From Paenibacillus whitsoniae (lineage in GTDB: Bacteria; Bacillota; Bacilli; Paenibacillales; NBRC-103111), in contig NZ_RXHU01000042.1 in NCBI RefSeq assembly GCF_003955665.1, positions 47,500 to 111,499 on the forward strand: a DNA stretch of 64,000 nt, written 5' to 3'. Under the pieces are notes generated by a model. It worked only from the letters and a program-made list of their open reading frames with translations. It was not told the DNA's origin and did not search any database. This document shows, in pieces, positions 58,555 to 64,000 of the stretch. How positions within the stretch are numbered: the first letter of the stretch is position 1; the number at the start of each line of letters is the position of its first letter. A program made the translations under genes and the position numbers.

Positions 58555-59580
58555 ATGAATACCACGATTCAACAAGAACGACGCCATAACTTCTATAAAA
58601 GCATCGGACTGCTCGCCGGATTTATCGTGCTCTTGCTTTTTATGATTGGTTCGGTTCGCTTCGGCCTCCACGCTTACTCGTGGAAGCAGGTCATCGCTTC
58701 CTTTCATCCGACAGATCCGCCTACGAACGAGGCGTTAATCATTCAGACCGTCCGCATTCCGCGCGCGCTCATTGCCGCCTTGGTCGGCGCGAGCCTGGCG
58801 ATGGCCGGGGCGCTCATGCAAGCGATCACCCGCAACCCGCTAGCTTCTCCGAGCGTGTTCGGCATTAACTCAGGCGCCGCCTTTGCGATCGTGCTGGCTG
58901 TCGGCTTCTTCAATGTGACCAGCCTGTCGCAGTTTACGTGGATTGCCTTTGCCGGAGCGGCCGTCGCCTCTGCACTCGTCTACGGGCTTGGCTCCTTGGG
59001 ACGCGACGGCTTGACACCGATGAAAATTACGCTGGCCGGCTCGGCGATGACTGCCTTCTTCGCGTCGCTGACGCAAGGCATTCTGCTAGGCAACGGGAAA
59101 GCCTTCGATCAGGTGCTCTTCTGGCTTGTCGGCTCGGTTGAAGGCCGCACGATGGACATGCTGCAGTCGGTCTATCCATACATGCTAATCGCCGGTGTCT
59201 GCGCTCTGCTGCTCGCTCCGCACATCAATGTGCTGGCGATGGGCGACGACGTCGCCAAAGGGCTAGGCCAGTCCACCGTCTATATCAGATTTCTCGCTGC
59301 GCTCGTCATTATCGTGCTCGCCGGTGGCTCCGTTGCGGTGGCAGGTCCGATCGTCTTCGTCGGTCTCATCATTCCTCATATCGTAAGGTTTCTCGTCGGC
59401 GTCGATTACAAATGGGTCCTGCCTTACTGCGCCGTGCTCGGCGCGATTCTGCTCGTCGGGGCGGATATCGGCGCCCGCTTCATCATTATGCCGAAAGAAG
59501 TGCACGTCGGCGTCATGACGGCCATTCTCGGCGTACCGTTCTTCACTTATATCGCCCGCAAAGGAGGCCTGATCAAATGA
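58555..59580 (+). CDS. Iron-siderophore ABC transporter permease 1 (FecCD family)
   Basis: A 341-residue permease with nine or ten helices. VRIPRALIAALVGASLAMAG and MQAITRNPLASPSVFGINSGA are the FecCD signature, with VAVAGPIVFVGLIIPHIVRFLVG and GADIGARFI further on. The partner is the divergent receptor at 57379. Start ATG 58555 is preferred, with GAAGGGTG about 12 bases upstream; GTG 58540 is in frame but too close to that site. It overlaps permease 2 by 4 bp (ATGA), giving a coupled pair. Confidence 0.9.
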   Translation: MNTTIQQERRHNFYKSIGLLAGFIVLLLFMIGSVRFGLHAYSWKQVIASFHPTDPPTNEALIIQTVRIPRALIAALVGASLAMAGALMQAITRNPLASPSVFGINSGAAFAIVLAVGFFNVTSLSQFTWIAFAGAAVASALVYGLGSLGRDGLTPMKITLAGSAMTAFFASLTQGILLGNGKAFDQVLFWLVGSVEGRTMDMLQSVYPYMLIAGVCALLLAPHINVLAMGDDVAKGLGQSTVYIRFLAALVIIVLAGGSVAVAGPIVFVGLIIPHIVRFLVGVDYKWVLPYCAVLGAILLVGADIGARFIIMPKEVHVGVMTAILGVPFFTYIARKGGLIK

Positions 59581-60629
59581 GTCCATCCCCGCGAGATTTT
59601 ACCGTCCGCAATCGGGCGTTTTCCTTTGCTATCAGTAAAAAAGCGATCGTTGTCACGCTCGTCTTGCTGCTGCTCGTGGTTGCTTTCGTCGTGATCTCCA
59701 CGGGAGTCGGGAGTATCTATATCAAGCCGAGCGACGTTGTCCGTGCCATTTTCGGCTACGATGTCGGGCCAAGCACGATGATCGTGCGCTCGCTGCGCCT
59801 GCCGCGCATTGTAATGGCCGTCTTGATCGGCGCATCCCTAGGCATTGCCGGTTCCATCCTGCAGGGCATCGTGCGCAACCCGCTGACGTCGCCGGACACG
59901 ATCGGCACTACGGGAGGCGCCACGCTTGGGGCGGTGACCTTTTTCTTCTTTTTCTCGGATAAAATCAGCATCCACTTCCTGCCTATCGCTGCCATCATCG
60001 GCGCCTTTGCCGCCACGGTGCTCGTCTACTTGCTTTCGTGGCGGGGCGGCGGTATCACGCCGCTGCGGCTCATCCTGATCGGCACCGGATTCACAGCGGC
60101 CATGAGTGCGATGACCTATCTCATGCTGCTCTCCGGCCCGATTATTCTCGCGAATCAATCGCTGACGTTTATGACGGGCAGCATTTATGGCGTCTCCTGG
60201 TCAAAATCCATATATCCGCTGCTGCCTTGGTTCGCCGTGCTCGTCCCGGTCATTTTCATGTATGCCCGCCACATTACTGTACAGTCGCTCGGCGAAGATA
60301 TCGCCAGCAGCGTCGGCAGCCGTGTGCAGCGCCAACGCTTCTTCCTGATTATGCTAAGCGTCGCCCTGTCGGGGGCGGCGGTAGCTTTCGGCGGCGCAAT
60401 CAATTTCATCGGCCTGATGGCGCCGCATATTTCCCGCAAGCTCGTCGGACCGAGCTTCGGTTCGCTGCTTCCCGTTTCTGCGCTGACAGGATCGCTGCTG
60501 CTGCTGCTCGCGGATTTGGCAGGCCGCTTTCTGTTCCGTCCTCACGATATTCCAGCTGGCGTTTTTACCGCTGCGATCGGCGCGCCGGTCTTCATTTTCT
60601 TACTGTACCGGAGCCGCAACCGCGGATAA
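59577..60629 (+). CDS. Iron-siderophore ABC transporter permease 2 (FecCD family)
   Basis: A 350-residue partner permease. RSLRLPRIVMAVLIGASLGI and LQGIVRNPLTSPDTIGTTGGAT repeat the FecCD signature; FGGAINFIGLMAPHISRKLVG and DLAGRFLFRPHDIPAGVFTA follow. With permease 1 it forms the heterodimeric membrane channel. The ATG overlaps the stop of permease 1 (ATGA) and the C-terminus ends 27 bp before the ATPase. Confidence 0.9.
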   Translation: MSPSPRDFTVRNRAFSFAISKKAIVVTLVLLLLVVAFVVISTGVGSIYIKPSDVVRAIFGYDVGPSTMIVRSLRLPRIVMAVLIGASLGIAGSILQGIVRNPLTSPDTIGTTGGATLGAVTFFFFFSDKISIHFLPIAAIIGAFAATVLVYLLSWRGGGITPLRLILIGTGFTAAMSAMTYLMLLSGPIILANQSLTFMTGSIYGVSWSKSIYPLLPWFAVLVPVIFMYARHITVQSLGEDIASSVGSRVQRQRFFLIMLSVALSGAAVAFGGAINFIGLMAPHISRKLVGPSFGSLLPVSALTGSLLLLLADLAGRFLFRPHDIPAGVFTAAIGAPVFIFLLYRSRNRG

Positions 60630-60656
60630 CTTATTTCGAGAGGGGAGCTCTCACGG

Positions 60657-61472
60657 ATGACAATAACGAATCACGCGCTGGAAGCGGCATCGCTTCAGCT
60701 CACCTACGGTGACAATACGATTTTCAAAAGCTTGCATGTGCAAATCCCAAAAGGCAAAATAACGGTCTTCATCGGCAGCAACGGCTGCGGCAAGTCCACC
60801 CTGCTGCGCTCCTTGGCGCGGCTGATGAAGCCGACTTCCGGCGCGATCCTGCTGGACGGCGAGGAAATCGCCAAGCTGTCCACCAAAGAGGTGGCGCGCC
60901 GCATGGCGATCCTGCCGCAAGGGCCGTCCGCGCCGGAGGGCTTGACCGTTCGTCAGCTTGTCAAGCAAGGCCGCTACCCGTACCAAAGCTGGCTGCAGCA
61001 ATGGTCCGCCGAGGATGAGCGGCATGTCGTTCGCGCGCTCGAGCTGACGAACCTGGTGGACTTCGCGGACCGCGCCGTGGACTCGCTGTCCGGCGGCCAA
61101 CGCCAGCGCGCGTGGATCGCGATGACATTGGCGCAGGATACGCCGACCGTGCTGCTGGACGAACCGACCACGTACCTGGATTTGACGCACCAGATCGAGG
61201 TGCTCGATCTGCTGTTCGATTTGAACCGGAACGAGGAGCGGACGATCGTCATGGTGCTGCACGACATCAACCTCGCCTGCCGGTACGCGCATCACATCGT
61301 CGCTATCAAGGAAGGCACCGTGTTCGCCGAAGGCAGTCCCGAGGATATCGTGAACGAGGAGCTGCTCCTTCGCGTGTTCGACATGAAATGCCAGGTCAGC
61401 GTCGACCCGCTCTTCGGCACGCCGATGTGCATTCCTTACGGCAAAGGCCGCGTGCTGCTGCCGCAGCGCTAA
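60657..61472 (+). CDS. Iron-siderophore ABC transporter ATPase (FecE/YusV type)
   Basis: A 271-residue ATPase. Walker A is GSNGCGKST, the Q-loop region has [28 protein letters not shown], the signature [13 protein letters not shown], Walker [12 protein letters not shown], and the switch histidine is LHDINLA. It is the last gene of the permease1-permease2-ATPase unit and should serve the receptor at 57379. GAGGGGAGC lies before the ATG. A YusV-like shared ATPase role is possible, since one ATPase often serves several receptors. Confidence 0.93.
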   Translation: MTITNHALEAASLQLTYGDNTIFKSLHVQIPKGKITVFIGSNGCGKSTLLRSLARLMKPTSGAILLDGEEIAKLSTKEVARRMAILPQGPSAPEGLTVRQLVKQGRYPYQSWLQQWSAEDERHVVRALELTNLVDFADRAVDSLSGGQRQRAWIAMTLAQDTPTVLLDEPTTYLDLTHQIEVLDLLFDLNRNEERTIVMVLHDINLACRYAHHIVAIKEGTVFAEGSPEDIVNEELLLRVFDMKCQVSVDPLFGTPMCIPYGKGRVLLPQR

Positions 61473-61657
61473 CGGCGTACAGACTGCTGGAATAATTCCA
61501 TTAAAGCCCACCAGTTTGGGCAAAAATGTGAAAATGAACGTGAGTAATTCCAGTTCGTTGAATGAGGGCGGCATGCGAAACGATCGCGGCGAACGATGAG
61601 CCTTGTTGGCAAAATTGCCCGGCATATCCTGACTTTCCGGGCCCCTGCTCCCCTCGC

Positions 61658-61853
61658 AAATAAGAGTAGCAAACCACTGTTATTTGGTAGCTTCATGCCA
61701 GAGCTTGCTAAATAAGAGTGGCAAACCACGCTTATTCCGAAGACGAGCTGCGATTTGCGGAGCAATTTGCTCAAAATAAGCGTGGTTTACCGCTTCTATA
61801 TGCCGTCCTGAGGGTATAAGTCCTGAAATAGAAGCGGTTTACCACGCTTATTT
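61658..61853. repeat. Four-unit intergenic array 2 (two direct, two inverted units, 52-bp period)
   Basis: Units resemble AAATAAGAGTGGCAAACCAC then GCTTATT, and each is itself a rough palindrome. Plus-strand units start at 61658 and 61710; minus-strand units at about 61801 and 61853. Both pairs are 52 bp apart. Bases 61473-61657 and 61854-61977 show nothing else that I recognise. Confidence 0.78.
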
Positions 61854-61977
61854 CACGGCTATTGGAAGGACGAGCACCCGTGGCTTTTGGGGCGAGTCTA
61901 TGCCAGGTCTATCGGAGGTTTTCCCAGGTCTTTCCCACCCACCTGCCCGCTCATGCCGAGGACACCTGCACCATAGA

Positions 61978-62020
61978 CAAAAGGACGTTCGCCAGCTTTG
62001 TAGCCGAGGAACGCCCTTTT
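61978..62020. terminator. Bidirectional hairpin, terminator of the gene at 62054-62416
   Basis: AAAAGGACGTTC pairs with GAACGCCCTTTT (two mismatches) around a long loop with GGCTAC/GTAGCC potential. The A/T ends permit termination on both strands. Confidence 0.65.
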
Positions 62021-62053
62021 CTATGTAGCTTAGTATAATAAAAATAAGTGCAG

Positions 62054-62416
62054 CTAGATCGTTCTTGCGTAGGAAGACATATTATAATTGCTCTCGAACA
62101 AGATGCTAACCGAGATGATCCCCTTTTTCACCGTAAAATCATAGAAAATTTCGCCATGCGTCCAGCTTCTTTTGCGGCTTAGCGATGCAATCGCCATCTG
62201 ACGGAACGCCTGAAACTGGAGCTCAGTCAGGCCGTTAGGTGAGCCAAACTGAACCTCGCCGTCCACGCCTTCAAACGGCAAGTGCTTAACCCCGAATTTG
62301 CCAATTTCATTGTTGCGGATATGGACAAAAACCGTCCCCGAGTTCACCTGGCAGAGTTCATCCTTCAATTTACGGAACACAAAATCAATCTGTTTGGAAA
62401 GTGGCATAGGTTCCAA
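62054..62416 (-). CDS. Small protein of unknown function
   Basis: A 120-residue soluble protein: PLSKQIDFVFRKLKDELCQVN is a charged N-terminal helix, then GTVFVHIRNNEIGKFGVKHLPFEG and FYDFTVKKGIISVSILFESNYN are likely beta strands. I do not recognise the family. The TTG start at 62416 has AAGGAGG about 12 bases upstream, and ATG 62407 (MPLSKQ) is in frame but further from that site. It is a single-gene unit with a good promoter (62482-62510). Confidence 0.75.
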   Translation of the reverse strand: MEPMPLSKQIDFVFRKLKDELCQVNSGTVFVHIRNNEIGKFGVKHLPFEGVDGEVQFGSPNGLTELQFQAFRQMAIASLSRKRSWTHGEIFYDFTVKKGIISVSILFESNYNMSSYARTI

Positions 62417-62481
62417 CTTAATCTCATTCCTCCTTAAATTGTGATTAATTACCTAAATATGTTAATCTCGTTTGTAGTCCT

Positions 62482-62510
62482 ATTATACTAAGTGAGTTTA
62501 CAATATTCAA
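62482..62510 (-). promoter_or_regulatory. Promoter of the gene at 62054-62416
   Basis: Minus strand: -35 TTGAAT (62505-62510), 17-bp spacer, perfect -10 TATAAT (62482-62487). Confidence 0.75.
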
Positions 62511-62514
62511 CAGT

Positions 62515-62652
62515 TTATTCCCAATATTTTATATATTCGCTAAATTCTTTATATTCACTTAATATTTCTTCCAATTTTCGTGTAATTCTTGAACGATTAT
62601 TGTCGAAATCCTGTAGTCGGTTTCCAATTTCAATGGTATACTTTCCATACAT
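62515..62652 (-). CDS. Possible 45-residue protein
   Basis: A short ORF with a strong ribosome site (AGGGAG, 8 bases before the ATG). The product, MYGKYTIEIGNRLQDF then RSRITRKLEEILSEYKEF, is a single charged helix with aromatic ends. I know no family. Its sporulation-phosphatase-like length and helix are suggestive, but the Spo0E SQELD signature is absent. Its stop lies 5 bp before the promoter of the next gene. Could be a chance ORF. Confidence 0.4.
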   Translation of the reverse strand: MYGKYTIEIGNRLQDFDNNRSRITRKLEEILSEYKEFSEYIKYWE

Positions 62653-62703
62653 GGGGCATTCTCCCTAAAATTTTAATTACTTTACACAGAGGAGTCGGTC
62701 GAT

Positions 62704-63963
62704 TTGGATAAACTTTCGTCCCTATCGTTTAGAAAAAAGCTACAGCTTGGTTGTTTCGCACTGCTCGGTATAAACTCGCTTTTCATGTTGATTGTTACTT
62801 TCGCCTCAGACTGGAATCGCTTACTTGGCATAATCTTCCTAGTCATTATAATTATCGGCGCCGTGCCTTTCACCCGTTGGTTTGAGAACCAGCTGACCGA
62901 GCCGATCGCCGACCTTTCCCGGATTGCGTTGAACATTTCCAAAGGCGACTTTTCGCAAAAAGTTACGATCACAACGGATGATTCTCTCGGCCAACTTGGA
63001 CAATCCTTCAATAAAATGATCGATAAGCTGCGCGATATTCTGCGCGACACAGGCAGCATCTCCAAGCAGGTTTTCCAGACGAGTCGCGATATTTACACGA
63101 AAAATGAAAACTTCCGCTCCGTGCTGGAGCAAGTCAGTGTATCTGCCCATGAGCTTGCAGCCGGTGCTGGTCAAATCTCGGAGGAAGTATCCGGCGTTTC
63201 CGTTACGTCCAGGGACATTGAAGTGAAAGTCGTAAATTACGCCGGTTCTGCTCAAGAAATGAAAAATCGTTCCGAGCAGATGATGACGCTGGTCGAAAAA
63301 GGCCGCACCTCCGTCGAAAGTCAAGGTGTCGGCATGAAGCGCAACGTGGAAGTCACCCGCCAAGTTTCCGATACGATCGATCTGCTTGCCAAGCAGGCGG
63401 CTGGTATCACGAGCGTAACCCGCGCGATTTCCGAAATCGCGGAGCAAACGAACCTGCTCTCCCTCAACGCCTCCATTGAAGCGGCGAGAGCCGGCGAGCA
63501 CGGCCGCGGATTCGCGGTTGTTGCACAGGAAGTGCGCAAGCTCGCTGAAGAGTCCACGTCTCTGACACGCGAAGTGTTCGGTTTTGTGAAAAGCATCGAG
63601 CAAGGTATTCAAGAAGCGATTCGCAGCATTCAAATGAACGAGGAAGTCGTGAAAAAGCAAACCCAGCTCATCGAGCAGACGGAAACGGTCTTTGCCGAAA
63701 TCGTAGGCAGCGTCAGCTTCATTTCGGAAGAAATCAAACGCTTTGCCGATGAAAGCGAGCAAATGCTGCAAAGCTCCAACCTGATCGCCGCCGCAATGGA
63801 GAACATCTCCGCCATTACGGAAGAGTCTGCCGCAGGCACGCAGGAAGTTTCCGCTTCTATGAACGAGCAAATTGCAACGGTACAAGGCATCGTTAGCCAG
63901 GCCGAAGAAATGACACGCGTCGTCACACAGCTCCAGCAGACGATCCAGATCTTCAAGCTGTAG
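62704..63963 (+). CDS. Methyl-accepting chemotaxis protein without an extracellular ligand domain
   Basis: A 419-residue chemotaxis receptor. Two membrane helices (residues about 14-33 and 38-57) are joined by only a handful of residues, so there is no outer sensor domain. A HAMP domain follows ([21 protein letters not shown]), then a long coiled-coil signalling domain with the conserved CheW/CheA hairpin [21 protein letters not shown] and [18 protein letters not shown]. The input may be membrane state, redox or a cytoplasmic partner. The start is TTG with AGAGGAG about 9 bases upstream. No che genes are adjacent. Confidence 0.92.
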   Translation: MDKLSSLSFRKKLQLGCFALLGINSLFMLIVTFASDWNRLLGIIFLVIIIIGAVPFTRWFENQLTEPIADLSRIALNISKGDFSQKVTITTDDSLGQLGQSFNKMIDKLRDILRDTGSISKQVFQTSRDIYTKNENFRSVLEQVSVSAHELAAGAGQISEEVSGVSVTSRDIEVKVVNYAGSAQEMKNRSEQMMTLVEKGRTSVESQGVGMKRNVEVTRQVSDTIDLLAKQAAGITSVTRAISEIAEQTNLLSLNASIEAARAGEHGRGFAVVAQEVRKLAEESTSLTREVFGFVKSIEQGIQEAIRSIQMNEEVVKKQTQLIEQTETVFAEIVGSVSFISEEIKRFADESEQMLQSSNLIAAAMENISAITEESAAGTQEVSASMNEQIATVQGIVSQAEEMTRVVTQLQQTIQIFKL

Positions 63964-64000
63964 ACCGTATACATAGACTAATAAAACTAACAAAGAAGCT

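Noticed and set aside
62601..62607. TGTCGAA as a Spo0A box
   Set aside because: A single 7-base match inside a possible ORF, with no promoter arrangement; likely chance.

Overview
The window comes from an endospore-forming, aerobically respiring Gram-positive bacterium, most likely Paenibacillus or a close relative in the Paenibacillaceae. Evidence: two alpha/beta small acid-soluble spore proteins with sigma-G type promoters, GerQ, Sda and a Spo0E-like protein; HemQ-type haem synthesis; futalosine-pathway menaquinone synthesis (MqnE); a T-box leader on trpS; strong AGGAGG ribosome sites; and many TTG/GTG starts. I saw no rRNA, tRNA, CRISPR array or transposase gene. About 66 protein genes are supported, several too short for ordinary ORF calling (sda, two membrane or unknown proteins near 3.1 and 27.7 kb, a 45-residue ORF at 62.6 kb).

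Layout. 0-14 kb is mainly respiration and redox: the end of hemQ, a type II NADH dehydrogenase with a Rex site, sda behind a cluster of DnaA boxes, a cell-wall glucosaminidase, a lipoprotein, Fe-S carriers (YutM, YutI types), a Spo0E-like protein, mqnE, a YutJ-type flavoprotein, an SDR protein, a HEPN protein, a UbiD-family decarboxylase, ctaA and a thioredoxin. 14-31 kb holds a DUF4183 pair, a DUF2515 protein, a MurJ/SpoVB-type flippase, HAD hydrolases, asnB, a class B penicillin-binding protein, a transglutaminase-like membrane protein, an MFS transporter, a Toprim protein, and a Sco-ctaB pair. 31-41.4 kb is a nitrogen module: ureABCFGD on the minus strand and the urea ABC transporter urtABCDE on the plus strand, diverging from one 283-bp region with two GlnR/TnrA-type boxes. 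41.5-51.8 kb has an orphan response regulator, gerQ, a YfhP-type protein, an MFS transporter with a divergent WYL regulator, an SASP gene, T-box-trpS, a His-rich permease and ilvD. 52-61.5 kb has a ribose-type sugar ABC operon, an RNase H, a second SASP and a Fur-box-controlled siderophore ABC system. The window ends with an unknown small protein and a chemotaxis receptor.

How the parts connect: HemQ, CtaA, CtaB, Sco, Ndh and MqnE all feed the aerobic respiratory chain. UrtABCDE imports urea for UreABC, matured by UreFGD, under shared nitrogen control. Sda and the Spo0E-like protein are both brakes on sporulation entry; GerQ and the SASPs act late in sporulation.

The most unusual content is intergenic. 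Three loci (4.8, 22.3 and 61.7 kb) carry arrays of different sequence but the same plan: two direct units about 51 bp apart, then two inverted units about 51 bp apart, 187-196 bp in all. The 1.7-kb gap between asnB and the penicillin-binding protein also has two long tandem repeats (about 149 and 158 bp) that share a 17-bp core in opposite orientation. All claims rest on reading the sequence and remembered family features; no searches were run.
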